Assembly (NCBI GenBank): GCA_002083775.1
Contig: MTEI01000003.1
Span: forward strand, 1-64,000
Length of the DNA stretch: 64,000 nt
Direction: 5' to 3'
Origin: Rhodoferax ferrireducens
GTDB taxonomy: Bacteria > Pseudomonadota > Gammaproteobacteria > Burkholderiales > Burkholderiaceae_C
Shown: in pieces, positions 8,092 through 17,376 of the stretch
Layout of the letters: the number at the start of each line of letters is the position of its first letter
How positions within the stretch are numbered: position 1 is the stretch's first letter
Position numbers and translations under genes: made by a program
Notes under the pieces: model-generated
Databases searched by the model: none
What the model was told of the DNA's origin: nothing
Seen by the model: the letters and a program-made list of their open reading frames with translations, nothing else

Positions 8092-10941
8092 TCAGTGTTT
8101 TGGTACCTGGCCCAGCAGGGCCGCAAACCACGCGTGGTGGTGTTGCGGCCGGTGAAAGTGGTAGCCCTGGAAGCGCGTGCAGCCCCGGCTTTTGAGAAAT
8201 TCAAACTGCGCGGCGGTCTCTACTCCTTCAGCCACCACATGCAGGTGCAGGTGCCGCGACATGGCCAGAATGGTCTCGACCAGCGCCACGTCGTTGGGGT
8301 CGTCGGGCACGTCCTGCACAAAACTCTTGTCAATTTTCAGCTCGTAGAGCGGCAGTCGCTTCAGGTACGACAGCGATGAGTAGCCGGTGCCAAAGTCGTC
8401 GATCGAGAAGCGGATGCCCAGGCTCGCCAGCTCGGCCATGCGGCCCATGGTTTCGGTCATGTGTTCCACCAGCAGGCCTTCGGTGATCTCCAGCGTCAGG
8501 TGCGTGGGGTCGGCACCGGTAGCGCTCAAGATGTCGCGCACGCGCGCCACAAAATTGGTCTGGGCAAACTGCAGCGGACTGACATTGACGGCAATGTGCA
8601 GGCTGTGCCCGGCGGCATCCAGCCGGGCAATCACGGCGCAGGCCTGCTGCAACACCCATTCGCCCAGCGGCAGGATCAGCCGCGACTCTTCCGCCAGCGG
8701 GATGAAGGTGGCAGGTGCCACCAGGCCGCGTGTGGGGTGGCGCCAGCGCACCAGCGCCTCGGCACCCGTGACCAGCCCGGTGGCGTCCACCTGCGACTGC
8801 AAATGCAGCTCAAACGACTGTTGCGCCACAGCCTCACGCAGCTCTTGCTCCAGGGCATAGCGCTGGGTTACCGTTTGCTGCATGTCGGCCTGGAAGAACG
8901 AGATGACGTTGCGGCCACTTTCCTTGGAGCGGTACATGGCAATGTCGGCCTCGCGCATCAGGTCGTCCACCGATTCGTCGTCTTTCGGGAACAGCGTGAC
9001 ACCGATGCTGGCGGCGGTGTGGTAAGTGGTGCCGTCCAGCAGCATCGGGCCCTCCAGCGCCAGGCGAATCTTGTCAGCCACGGCGCGGGCCAACGTGGCG
9101 GCGCCCTCAGCCTCGGCAGCCAGCGCGGGCAGCAGCACCACAAATTCGTCACCCCCCAGGCGCGCCACGGTGTCCTCGGCGCGCAGGTAAAACTGCAGGC
9201 GGCTGGCCACTTCTTTGAGCACGGCATCCCCCAGCGCGTGGCCATACACGTCGTTCAGACGCTTGAAATGGTCCAGATCGACAAACATCAGGGCACCAAA
9301 GCGGTGGCTGCGCCGGGCTGCTGCCACCGCCTGGGTCAGCCGGTCCTGAAACAGGACCCGGTTGGGCAAGCCCGAGAGCGCATCGTGATAAGCCAGATGC
9401 GCCACCTGGGCCTCGGCCTGTTTGACCTGGCTGAGGTCCAGGCAGTGCCCGATAAAGCCCAGAAACCGGCCCTGGCTGTCAAAGCGCGGGCTGCCCTGGT
9501 CCAGAATCCAGCGGTAATCGCCGCTGGCATGGCGCAGGCGGTATTCCATGTCGAACGATTCGCGTGCATCGAACGCGGTGACATAGGTGGAAAAGCAGCG
9601 CTCCAGGTCGTCCGGGTGCACGCCTTCGACCCAACCGTCGCCCAGCTCCTGCGCCAGGGTTCGACCGGTGAAATCCAGCCACACAGCATTGAAGTAGTCA
9701 CATTTTTTGTCCAGCCCGGCGGTCCAGATCAGCGCCTGGCCGTGGTTGGCCAGGGTGCGAAAGTGCTGCTCGCTGTCGGCCAGCGCGCGGCGCATGCGGT
9801 AGGCCTCGGTCACATCCTGAAACACCAGCACCACGCCTTCAATGGCACCCTGGGTGTTGCGGATGGGTGAGGCCGAGTCGGCCACGTCGCGCCGGGTGCC
9901 GTCGCGCGCCACCAGCACGGTGTGGTTGGCCAGGCCCAATACCGTGCCCTCTTCGAGCACACGCTTCACCGGAATCTCGGCGGGCAGACCGGTGAGCGCG
10001 CTCTCAATATTGAACACGTCCGAGATGGCCAGCCCGCGCGCCTGCGCCAGCGTCCAGCCGGTGAAGCGCTCGGCGGCCGGGTTCATCAGGGTGATGCGGG
10101 CGCGCGTGTCGGTGGCAATCAGCCCGTCGCCAATCGAGTGCAGGGTGATGGCGAGGCGCTCTTCGCTGGTGATCAGCGCCTGTTGGGCGTCTTCAATGGC
10201 TTGCGCCATACCGTTGAAGTCGCGTGCCAGCTCGGCAATCTCCAGTGGGCCATCCACGGCGGCGCGGCTGCCCAACTGGCCCTGTTGCAGACGTTTGGTG
10301 GCGTTTGCCAGCGCTTGCAGTGGCTGGCTGACAAATCGCTGTAGCAGCAGCCCCACGACCAGCAGCACCAGCATGGCGATGACCAGGCCCGGTGCACGTG
10401 ACAGCAGGGCGTCATAGCGGGCTTCCTGCCAGGCGTCTTGCAGATTCATCTGGACAAAGACCACGCCGCGCCGCGAGCTGCGCACCTCATGGCTGGCCGC
10501 TGGCAGTTCAAACGGTTGCAGGCTGCTGATGCGAAGACCGTCCGGCGAGCTGCGCACCTGCGGCAAGCGCCCGGTCAGCACCTGCAGGCGCCAGCCGTCG
10601 TCAAAGCCGGGCAGCACGGTTTTGGCCGCCAGTCCGGCCCAGGCCTGACGCTGCGACATCAGCACCAGGCCTTGCTCGTCCAGAATCAGCACCGCCTCCA
10701 GGCGCGGGTCGGTGCTGATCTGGCCCAGGTCAGAGGCCACCAGCGCGGTGCTGGTCTGCAGGCCCTGCTCGGCCATGCGCGCCAGGTGCGAGGCGTGGTC
10801 GAGCGCGTCCTGGCGGCCGATTTGCATCAGGTAGGTTTGACGCGTGCTCAGGCTGTTCCAGGTGGCGAAGGCGGTGAAGATCAGCAACACGACCGCCAGC
10901 CCCAGGGGCAGCGACCATTTCAGACTCAGGGGGCGGCGCAT
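8092..10941 (-). CDS. Membrane PAS-PAS-GGDEF-EAL c-di-GMP protein
   Basis: 949 residues: TM1 (~9-29), a periplasmic domain of about 150 residues, TM2 (~182-203), HAMP, PAS (~265-380), PAS/PAC (~390-510), GGDEF and EAL. Both catalytic signatures look intact: RLGGDEF with an RxxD inhibitory site (RAED) five residues before it, and EALVRW, DDFGTGYSS and KIDKSFV in the EAL domain. It may therefore make or degrade c-di-GMP. It lies 13 bases after a substrate-binding lipoprotein gene, the same pairing seen at 1.5-5.0 kb, so the periplasmic input is probably that lipoprotein. Confidence 0.9.
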   Translation of the reverse strand: MRRPLSLKWSLPLGLAVVLLIFTAFATWNSLSTRQTYLMQIGRQDALDHASHLARMAEQGLQTSTALVASDLGQISTDPRLEAVLILDEQGLVLMSQRQAWAGLAAKTVLPGFDDGWRLQVLTGRLPQVRSSPDGLRISSLQPFELPAASHEVRSSRRGVVFVQMNLQDAWQEARYDALLSRAPGLVIAMLVLLVVGLLLQRFVSQPLQALANATKRLQQGQLGSRAAVDGPLEIAELARDFNGMAQAIEDAQQALITSEERLAITLHSIGDGLIATDTRARITLMNPAAERFTGWTLAQARGLAISDVFNIESALTGLPAEIPVKRVLEEGTVLGLANHTVLVARDGTRRDVADSASPIRNTQGAIEGVVLVFQDVTEAYRMRRALADSEQHFRTLANHGQALIWTAGLDKKCDYFNAVWLDFTGRTLAQELGDGWVEGVHPDDLERCFSTYVTAFDARESFDMEYRLRHASGDYRWILDQGSPRFDSQGRFLGFIGHCLDLSQVKQAEAQVAHLAYHDALSGLPNRVLFQDRLTQAVAAARRSHRFGALMFVDLDHFKRLNDVYGHALGDAVLKEVASRLQFYLRAEDTVARLGGDEFVVLLPALAAEAEGAATLARAVADKIRLALEGPMLLDGTTYHTAASIGVTLFPKDDESVDDLMREADIAMYRSKESGRNVISFFQADMQQTVTQRYALEQELREAVAQQSFELHLQSQVDATGLVTGAEALVRWRHPTRGLVAPATFIPLAEESRLILPLGEWVLQQACAVIARLDAAGHSLHIAVNVSPLQFAQTNFVARVRDILSATGADPTHLTLEITEGLLVEHMTETMGRMAELASLGIRFSIDDFGTGYSSLSYLKRLPLYELKIDKSFVQDVPDDPNDVALVETILAMSRHLHLHVVAEGVETAAQFEFLKSRGCTRFQGYHFHRPQHHHAWFAALLGQVPKH

Positions 10942-10954
10942 GGGGGGGCTCCAG

Positions 10955-11926
10955 TCAGGCAGAAGGTAAAAAACGTCCGTCGGCCAGCGCGTCCAGGCGG
11001 GGAGGTGTGGTGAGCAGGCGGGCGCCCAGCATCAGTTCCGACACCCGCTGCGCCATGGGGCGCAAGCCAGGCGCGGCACCGCCCAGCATGGCGTGGTTGT
11101 CGGCCAGGGTCATCAGGCGCACGCCCTGCAGCGCCGCGGTGAGCTCGGCGGTGCTGATGCCCAGGGCGGGCGCCATCAAGTGACCAGCTTGCGCTGGCGA
11201 CTTTTGCAGCATGGCCAGTGCCTGAAAGTACCCCGCAAGCAGCTGCCCGATCTGCACTGGTGAGCGGGTCACGGCCGCCGCCCTGACCGCCAGCACGTCC
11301 ACAACGGCGCCTGGAAACTGGCGGCTGTCCACCAGCCGCACCGCCCCCAGCCGGTCCAGCTGGGTGGCAAAGGGCTCAAAACTGACCACCGCGTCCACCT
11401 CTTGCCTGGCGAAACTGCTGACCTGCGTCGGCCCGGACAGCGGCACTTTGATCACGTCGTCTGGCCGCAGCCCGGCGGCGGCGAGTGCGCTGGCCAGCAT
11501 CAGCGCCCCGGTGGCGGTGTCTTCCACGGCGACGCGTTGGCCGCGCAGCTGCGCCAGGCGGGTGATGCCGGGGCGTGCCATCAGCACATCGGCACCGGCG
11601 GACTCGTCAAACACCATGATCACCCGCAGGTCCACCAGGCCTTCGCGCGCCACCAGCACTTCGTCCAGTGTCAGCGCTGCGGCTTCCACCTGGCCAGAGG
11701 CCAGCGCCATCAGGCTGGCCGAATTGGAGGGCAACTCCAGCAGGCGCAGCTTGGTGTGGTTGAAATAGCCCAGCTCGCGGGCCAGAAACAGTGGCGCATA
11801 ACCCACCCACGCGTTGCCTGCCACCCGCAACAGCGGTTCTGGCTGTTGGCAGGCAGCCAATGCAGCCACCGACACACCGGCCGCACCAACCAAAAGCAGG
11901 CGGCGATCCAAGTCCATAGCGGGCAT
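10955..11926 (-). CDS. NMT1/THI5-like ABC substrate-binding lipoprotein
   Basis: 323 residues. The N-terminus DRRLLLVGAAGVSVAALAAC is a lipoprotein signal with lipobox LAAC. The body has the NMT1/SsuA-type pattern: GYAPLFLARELGYF near the start, then LRGQRVAVEDTATG and VDAVVSFEPFA. No permease or ATPase is adjacent. The gene is followed after 13 bases by a membrane GGDEF-EAL protein, so I infer a periplasmic sensor role. Start 11926 has GGGAG eight bases upstream; ATG 11917 is an alternative. Confidence 0.8.
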   Translation of the reverse strand: MPAMDLDRRLLLVGAAGVSVAALAACQQPEPLLRVAGNAWVGYAPLFLARELGYFNHTKLRLLELPSNSASLMALASGQVEAAALTLDEVLVAREGLVDLRVIMVFDESAGADVLMARPGITRLAQLRGQRVAVEDTATGALMLASALAAAGLRPDDVIKVPLSGPTQVSSFARQEVDAVVSFEPFATQLDRLGAVRLVDSRQFPGAVVDVLAVRAAAVTRSPVQIGQLLAGYFQALAMLQKSPAQAGHLMAPALGISTAELTAALQGVRLMTLADNHAMLGGAAPGLRPMAQRVSELMLGARLLTTPPRLDALADGRFLPSA

Positions 11927-12029
11927 AGGCTTTCTCCCAGTGGCGTGAATGGGTTGCCAACGGATATATGTTTTTTGCAGGAATGCTAACTCAGGCTGTT
12001 GACCGCACCCGCCAGACCCCCTGCCAAAA

Positions 12030-12086
12030 ACTATCATATTTGTAGCTATAAGCCCTTGTTTATAAAGGGCTATAGGTCATTTTGTT
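12030..12086. repeat. CTAG intergenic palindrome, copy 3
   Basis: TAGCTATAAGCCCTTG and AAAGGGCTATAGG form an imperfect palindrome in the 349-base gap between the lipoprotein gene and metX. The rest of this gap is the metX promoter, SAM-II aptamer and terminator. Confidence 0.75.
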
Positions 12087-12147
12087 GTATAAAAAAGTGG
12101 CCCTGCCAACTGCAGCCACAGCGCCACACATGGCTGGCAGATCGCAT

Positions 12148-12156
12148 TGCTATACT
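12148..12156 (+). promoter_or_regulatory. Extended -10 promoter of metXW
   Basis: TGCTATACT is an extended -10 element (TG-N-TATACT). Transcription from it would start at about 12162, which is the first base of the SAM-II aptamer. No convincing -35 is visible, as is usual for extended -10 promoters. Confidence 0.6.
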
Positions 12157-12160
12157 GCCA

Positions 12161-12211
12161 GCGCGCCGATTTGACTTCCATTGCGGGCGCGTAACAAGTA
12201 CCGCTAAAGCT
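12161..12211 (+). ncRNA. SAM-II (SAM-alpha) riboswitch
   Basis: The 50-base element matches the SAM-II pseudoknot layout. A GCGC stem strand precedes the conserved GATTTGAC; then TTGCGGGCGCGT supplies the pairing strand; CGCTAAAGC near 12201 supplies the 3' pseudoknot strand. It lies directly upstream of metX, the usual SAM-II target in alpha- and betaproteobacteria, and is followed by an intrinsic terminator. High S-adenosylmethionine should reduce metX-metW expression. Confidence 0.9.
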
Positions 12212-12219
12212 GCCAGACC

Positions 12220-12252
12220 ACCCGGTTTTGCCTCTAGCGCTACCGGGTTTTT
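12220..12252 (+). terminator. Intrinsic terminator in metX leader
   Basis: ACCCGGT (12220-12226) pairs with ACCGGGT (12242-12248), followed by a T run. It lies nine bases after the SAM-II aptamer and 24 bases before metX, so it is the likely expression platform. Confidence 0.8.
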
Positions 12253-12275
12253 AACTGGATTGTCCCCACGTGACC

Positions 12276-13454
12276 ATGCAACTGATCGCTACACCCGAGT
12301 CGATGTTTTTTGCGGACGCGCTGCCGCTGCAAAGCGGCGCCAGTCTGCGTGGCTATGACCTGAGTTTTGAGACCTACGGTCAGCTCAACGCCAGCAAGAC
12401 CAACGCGGTGCTGGTCTGCCACGCGCTCAACGCCTCGCACCATGTGGCCGGCAGCTACGCCGGTCAGGCCCATTCCGAGGGCTGGTGGGACAACATGATC
12501 GGCCCGGGCAAACCGCTCGATACAGAGAAATTTTTTGTCATCGGCGTCAACAACCTCGGCTCGTGTTTTGGCTCCACCGGCCCGATGCACCTCAACCCCG
12601 ATACCGGTCAGGTCTATGGCGCCGACTTTCCGGTGGTCACCGTCGAAGACTGGGTCAACGCCCAGGCCCGGTTGCTGGACGCACTGGGTATCCAGACCCT
12701 GGCCGCGGTGATGGGTGGCAGCCTGGGCGGCATGCAGACATTGAGCTGGACGCTGCAATATCCGAACCGCGTGCGCCACGCGTTGGTGATTGCCAGCGCG
12801 CCGAACCTGACGGCGGAGAACATTGCCTTCAACGAGGTGGCGCGCCGCGCCATCGTCACCGACCCGGATTTTCATGGCGGGCACTTTTACCAGCACGGCA
12901 CGGTGCCCAAGCGCGGCCTGCGCATTGCCCGCATGATCGGCCACATCACCTATCTGAGTGATGACGTGATGAACGAGAAGTTTGGCCGCCAGTTGCGTGA
13001 CGCGGTGTTGGCACAGGCGCGCGACGCTTCGGGCAGCCTGGATGTGGGCAGCTACAAATACAGCACGCAAGACGTGGAGTTCCAGATCGAGAGTTATTTG
13101 CGGTACCAGGGCGACAAGTTCGCCGAGTACTTCGATGCCAACACCTACCTGCTGATTACCCGAGCGCTGGACTACTTTGACCCGGCGCGTGCCTACGGTG
13201 GCGATTTGAGCCTGGCGCTGGGCCGCGCCAGCGCCAAGTTTTTGCTGGTGAGCTTCACCACCGACTGGCGCTTTTCGCCCAAACGCAGCCGCGAAATCGT
13301 CAAAGCCTTGCTCGACAACAAGCGTGATGTGAGTTACGCGGAGATTGACGCCCCCCATGGTCATGATGCCTTTTTGCTTGATGACCCACGTTACATGGGT
13401 GTCGTGCGCTCTTATTTTGAGAGTATTTCAGATGAACTGGAGGGCCAGCCATGA
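12276..13454 (+). CDS. metX: Homoserine O-acyltransferase MetX
   Basis: 392-residue alpha/beta-hydrolase-fold enzyme that acylates homoserine at the first committed step of methionine synthesis. The nucleophile elbow is GGSLGGMQ (~residue 150), and the late [12 protein letters not shown] carries the catalytic His, with the usual Asp earlier. Many betaproteobacterial MetX proteins use succinyl-CoA (MetXS) rather than acetyl-CoA; this cannot be decided here. I chose ATG 12276; GTG 12270 is a weaker alternative. The stop overlaps the metW start by four bases, and expression is under the SAM-II riboswitch. Confidence 0.95.
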   Translation: MQLIATPESMFFADALPLQSGASLRGYDLSFETYGQLNASKTNAVLVCHALNASHHVAGSYAGQAHSEGWWDNMIGPGKPLDTEKFFVIGVNNLGSCFGSTGPMHLNPDTGQVYGADFPVVTVEDWVNAQARLLDALGIQTLAAVMGGSLGGMQTLSWTLQYPNRVRHALVIASAPNLTAENIAFNEVARRAIVTDPDFHGGHFYQHGTVPKRGLRIARMIGHITYLSDDVMNEKFGRQLRDAVLAQARDASGSLDVGSYKYSTQDVEFQIESYLRYQGDKFAEYFDANTYLLITRALDYFDPARAYGGDLSLALGRASAKFLLVSFTTDWRFSPKRSREIVKALLDNKRDVSYAEIDAPHGHDAFLLDDPRYMGVVRSYFESISDELEGQP

Positions 13455-14056
13455 ACGCCCACCACACGGCTGATGGCCAGGTCAGCAGCACCATGCAGCG
13501 CATTGGCGAGTTGGTGCCCGAAGGTGCGCGCGTGCTCGACCTGGGCTGTGGCGACGGCACCATGCTGGCTTATCTGCAAAAAGTGCGCGGCTGTACCGGC
13601 TATGGCATCGAGATTGCCGACGCCAATGTGCTGGCTTGTGTGCAGCGCGGCGTGAACGTCATCCAGTTGAATCTGGACGAGGGCTTGTCGATGTTTGAGG
13701 ACGCGTCGTTTGACGTGGTGCTGCAGATCGACACCCTGCAAAACTTGCGCAATGCCGAGGTGATGCTGCGCGAGACCGTGCGTGTGGGCCGCTTTGGCGT
13801 GGTGGCTTTCCCCAACTTTGCACATTGGCCCAACCGCCTGAGCGTGCTCAAAGGCCGCATGCCAGTGACCAAGCGTCTGCCTTACCAGTGGTATGACACG
13901 CCCAACATCCGCGTCGGCACGCATGCCGATCTGGGCATTCTGGCGCGCGCCTGCGGCCTGAAGGTGCTGGATCAGTTTGGCATCCAGGACGGTGAGGTGG
14001 TGCGCATCCTGCCCAACCTGCTGGCGGGAACCTCGGTGTATAAACTGTCGCGGTAG
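13451..14056 (+). CDS. metW: Methionine biosynthesis protein MetW
   Basis: 201-residue methyltransferase-fold protein. The SAM-binding motif [12 protein letters not shown] lies at about residues 28-39, and the whole length fits MetW, which partners MetX in many proteobacteria lacking MetA. Its start overlaps the metX stop as ATGA, giving translational coupling and shared riboswitch control. MetW is needed for MetX activity in some species; no methyltransferase reaction is firmly known. Confidence 0.95.
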   Translation: MNAHHTADGQVSSTMQRIGELVPEGARVLDLGCGDGTMLAYLQKVRGCTGYGIEIADANVLACVQRGVNVIQLNLDEGLSMFEDASFDVVLQIDTLQNLRNAEVMLRETVRVGRFGVVAFPNFAHWPNRLSVLKGRMPVTKRLPYQWYDTPNIRVGTHADLGILARACGLKVLDQFGIQDGEVVRILPNLLAGTSVYKLSR

Positions 14057-14074
14057 CACCTCAAAGTGCTTTAA

Positions 14075-14111
14075 CCGTGTAATTTCACCAAAAAAATGTT
14101 AAATTACACGG
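14075..14111. promoter_or_regulatory. Perfect 11-bp inverted repeat abutting the DUF4143 start
   Basis: CCGTGTAATTT (14075-14085) is exactly mirrored by AAATTACACGG (14101-14111), separated by 15 bases. The second arm ends on the base before ATG 14112, leaving no room for a ribosome site. It may be an operator, or a hairpin that controls translation. Confidence 0.65.
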
Positions 14112-15323
14112 ATGAAAGTCCGTTTTGCCGAAAATGAACTCGCCACTCTGCTGAATCAGTTTCCTGCTGTGGTGCTGTTGGGACCACGGCAGGCGGGCAA
14201 AACCACGCTGGCACTGGCTGTGATGGCCAAGCATGACAACAGCGTTTATCTCGATCTGGAATTGCCCTCAGTGATGCGGCAGCTCGACGACCCGCAGGCG
14301 TACCTGCTGGCGCAAAGCCACAAGCTGGTGATCCTGGACGAAGTGCAGCGCGTGCCAGAGCTGTTTGCGGTACTGCGCGGTGTGATCGACATCCGGCGCA
14401 GGTCGGGCGAGGCCGCAGGGCAGTTTTTGCTGCTGGGCTCTGCCACCGGTGTGTTGCTGCGTCAAGCCAGTGAAAGCCTGGCGGGAAGGGTGGCGCAACT
14501 TGAACTCACGCCGTTTCAGGCCCGCGAAGCACTGGCTCCCGACGCACCCGCAGAAGCCTTGAACGCGCTTTGGGTGCGTGGTGGCTTTCCCCTGTCGTGG
14601 CTGGCCACAACCGATGCGCAAAGCCTGCGCTGGCGCGATGCCTTCATCGCCACCTACCTGGAGCGCGACATTCCCGCTCTGGGCCCCAAGATACCTGCCA
14701 CCACGCTGCGGCATTTTTGGACCATGCTGGCGCACAGCCAGGGCAGCATGCTCAATCAGTCGCAGTTGGCCGCATCCCTGGCGGTCAGCGGACAGATGGT
14801 GGCGCGTTATATCGATATTTTGTGTGATCTGATGCTGCTGCGACGGCTGCAGCCATGGCATGGCAACGTGGGCAAACGGCTGGTGCGCTCACCCAAGGTC
14901 TATGTGCGTGACAGCGGTCTGGTGCACGCCCTGCTGGGTCTGGAAACGTTGGATGCCGTGTTGGGACATCCTGTGGCGGGGGTCAGTTGGGAGGGATTTG
15001 TCATTGAACAACTGCTGGCGGTCGCTCCCCAGGCACAAGCCAGTTTTTACAGAACCGCCCACGGCGCAGAGGCCGATCTGGTGCTGGGTTTGTCCAGCGG
15101 GCAAACCTGGGTGATTGAAATCAAGCGATCTACTGCGCCCACGGTATCCAAAGGGTTTCATTTGGCTGCAGCCGATGTGGGTGCCACGCGTAAAGTATTG
15201 ATTGCCCCCGTGGGTGCGCCTTATCCCCTGCGCGAGGGCATCGAAGTCATGAACCCGCTGCATGCCGTCGCGCAACTGGCCGAAAATCGCCTTAAAAACG
15301 TGGCCAAGCCTTTCAATGCGTGA
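14112..15323 (+). CDS. AAA ATPase with DUF4143
   Basis: 403 residues. Walker A GPRQAGKTT is at about 25-33, Walker B-like LVILDEVQRVPEL at about 72-84, and LLLGSAT is the sensor segment. The C-terminal half is DUF4143, including SWEGFVIEQLL and the EADLVL...WVIEIK pattern that resembles a nuclease-like core. The family is widespread but its role is unknown; links to toxin-antitoxin or mobile DNA have been suggested from context only. It stands alone here, behind a perfect inverted repeat and without a Shine-Dalgarno sequence. Confidence 0.9.
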   Translation: MKVRFAENELATLLNQFPAVVLLGPRQAGKTTLALAVMAKHDNSVYLDLELPSVMRQLDDPQAYLLAQSHKLVILDEVQRVPELFAVLRGVIDIRRRSGEAAGQFLLLGSATGVLLRQASESLAGRVAQLELTPFQAREALAPDAPAEALNALWVRGGFPLSWLATTDAQSLRWRDAFIATYLERDIPALGPKIPATTLRHFWTMLAHSQGSMLNQSQLAASLAVSGQMVARYIDILCDLMLLRRLQPWHGNVGKRLVRSPKVYVRDSGLVHALLGLETLDAVLGHPVAGVSWEGFVIEQLLAVAPQAQASFYRTAHGAEADLVLGLSSGQTWVIEIKRSTAPTVSKGFHLAAADVGATRKVLIAPVGAPYPLREGIEVMNPLHAVAQLAENRLKNVAKPFNA

Positions 15324-15367
15324 CTTGGCCCCCATCTATGACTTCTCTCTCTTTTGGACAACCTGCC

Positions 15368-16489
15368 ATGCCCCACTCCACTGCCACCCTTTTCAACCCC
15401 GTGAATGCAGGCGACCTGCATTTGGCCAACCGCATCGTCATGGCACCCCTGACCCGTAACCGCGCGCCCGATGCGGTACCCAACGCGCTGATGGCCGAGT
15501 ACTACAGCCAGCGCGCCAGCGCCGGGCTGATCATTTCCGAGGCCACCGCCATCTGCCAGCAAGGCCAGGGTTATGCCGATGTGCCCGGTCTGTATGGCGA
15601 AGAGCAGGTAGAAGCCTGGAAACTGGTCACCAAGAGCGTCCACGCCGCAGGCGGAAAAATTGTCTGCCAGTTGTGGCATGTGGGCCGTGTCTCGCACACC
15701 AGCCTGCAGCCTGGCAACGCAGCACCCGTGGCACCGTCGGCCATCACCGCCAAGACCAAAACCGTGCTGATCAAGGACGGTGTGCCAGTTTTTGAGGACA
15801 CCTCCGAGCCGCGCGCGCTGCAGGCCTATGAGTTGCCTGACATCGTGCACACCTTCGCCGCCGCTGCACGCAACGCCGTGCAAACCGCCGGGTTTGACGG
15901 CGTGGAAATCCATGCCGCCAATGGTTATCTGATCGACCAGTTTTTGAAGAGCGGTTCCAACCAGCGCCGCGACGACTTTGGCGGCAGCATCGAAAACCGC
16001 GCCCGCTTCCTGTTAGAGGTGGTGCGCGCCGTGACCGACGCCGTGGGTGCCGGCGTGGTAGGCATCCGCCTGTCGCCAGTGACCCCGGCCAACGATGCGT
16101 TTGACCCCGATCCGCAGCCGTTGTTTGACTACGTGGTGCGTGAATTGGCGGCCTTCAGGCTGGCCTATGTGCACATCATCGAAGGCGCCACCGGCGGCGC
16201 GCGCGAGCTGCCCGACCGCCCGTTTGACTACACCGGTCTGCGCCGGGCGTACCGCGCAGCAGGCGGCCAAGGCGCCTGGATGGTCAACAACGGGATGGAC
16301 AAAACCCTGGCTGAACAAGCGGTGCGTGAAGGTGCTGACCTGGTGGCTTTTGGTCGTGCCTTCATCGCCAACCCCGATCTCGTCGAGCGCCTGCGTCACG
16401 GTAGCGCGCTCAACGAGGGTGACCGCAGCACCTACTACGGCGGCGGCGCCAAGGGTTACACCGATTACCCCACGCTCGGCAAGCACTGA
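15368..16489 (+). CDS. Old Yellow Enzyme family alkene reductase
   Basis: 373 residues, FMN-dependent NAD(P)H:flavin oxidoreductase of the NemA/OYE class. Seen: LANRIVMAPLTRNRA near the start, the substrate-binding HAANGYLIDQFL with His/Asn pair, the family signature SNQRRDDFGGSIENRARF, and the C-terminal FMN phosphate site VAFGRAFIANPDL. It would reduce activated C=C bonds (enones, maleimides, nitro-compounds). I start at ATG 15368; an in-frame extension to 15320 overlaps the previous gene and is less likely. Confidence 0.92.
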   Translation: MPHSTATLFNPVNAGDLHLANRIVMAPLTRNRAPDAVPNALMAEYYSQRASAGLIISEATAICQQGQGYADVPGLYGEEQVEAWKLVTKSVHAAGGKIVCQLWHVGRVSHTSLQPGNAAPVAPSAITAKTKTVLIKDGVPVFEDTSEPRALQAYELPDIVHTFAAAARNAVQTAGFDGVEIHAANGYLIDQFLKSGSNQRRDDFGGSIENRARFLLEVVRAVTDAVGAGVVGIRLSPVTPANDAFDPDPQPLFDYVVRELAAFRLAYVHIIEGATGGARELPDRPFDYTGLRRAYRAAGGQGAWMVNNGMDKTLAEQAVREGADLVAFGRAFIANPDLVERLRHGSALNEGDRSTYYGGGAKGYTDYPTLGKH

Positions 16490-16546
16490 GCCCGCTTTGG
16501 CAGGCTGGCCTCTGAGCCGGGCCTGCTGGCGGGCAGATGGGCGGTT

Positions 16547-17284
16547 TTAGGCGCGGGCCAGCCGCTTGGTGCGCGCCCGGATGTTGAGCGCCTCCACCGT
16601 CAGCGAGAACAACATGGCGACATACACATAGGCTTTGGGCACATGCACGTCAAAGGCTTCGGCCACCAGCAGCGTGCCGACCATGGTCAAAAACGCCAGC
16701 GCCAGCACCTTGATGGACGGGTGTTTGTCGACAAACTCGCCGATGGGCCGGGCGGCAAACATCATCACTGCCACCGAGGCCACCACGGCAGCCACCATCA
16801 CGCTGATGTTGTCCACCATGCCCACGGCAGTGATCACCGAGTCGAGTGAAAACACGATATCGACCACGCCAATCTGCACAATGGTGCCCCAGAACAGCCC
16901 GGCACCGGCTTTGACGCTGTCCACCCCGGCGCTGGCTTCCTTGGTTTCATGCGCTTCCACCTCCATGAAAATCTCGTGTGAGGCCTTGTAAAGCAGAAAC
17001 AGGCCACCGCCCAGCAAGATCAGGTCACGGCCACTGATCTCTTGCGCCAGTACCGTCAGCAGCGGCTCGGTCAGCGTCATCACCCAGGCCAGGCTAAACA
17101 GCAGCGCAATCCGCGACACCATGGCAAACCCGAGCCCGAGGCGGCGCGCCAGGTCCCGCTGCTCGGGCGGCAGGCGGCCGACCAGGATGCTGATGAAGAT
17201 GATGTTGTCGATGCCCAGCACAATCTCCAGGGCAGCGAGCATGAAGAAAGCAATCCAGATGTTTGGGTCGGTCAAAAATTCCAT
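16547..17284 (-). CDS. TerC family integral membrane protein
   Basis: 245 residues with about seven membrane helices. The signature EIVLGIDNIIFI is in helix 1 and the matching DIVFSLDSVITA in the second half; the paired acidic residues are the presumed metal site. TerC-family proteins act in tellurite resistance and, in several bacteria, in Mn2+ efflux to extracytoplasmic enzymes. No riboswitch is seen upstream of this copy. The start is ATG 17284 (MEFLTDPNIW), not the longer reading. Confidence 0.9.
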   Translation of the reverse strand: MEFLTDPNIWIAFFMLAALEIVLGIDNIIFISILVGRLPPEQRDLARRLGLGFAMVSRIALLFSLAWVMTLTEPLLTVLAQEISGRDLILLGGGLFLLYKASHEIFMEVEAHETKEASAGVDSVKAGAGLFWGTIVQIGVVDIVFSLDSVITAVGMVDNISVMVAAVVASVAVMMFAARPIGEFVDKHPSIKVLALAFLTMVGTLLVAEAFDVHVPKAYVYVAMLFSLTVEALNIRARTKRLARA

Positions 17285-17376
17285 GGGGCTGTGTGTAGGT
17301 AAAGGGCGCGAGTCTACAGATGCCCCCAAATACCTTAGGGATGGCGGTCAATTTGGCTTGAAGTCTGGCGCAGGCT

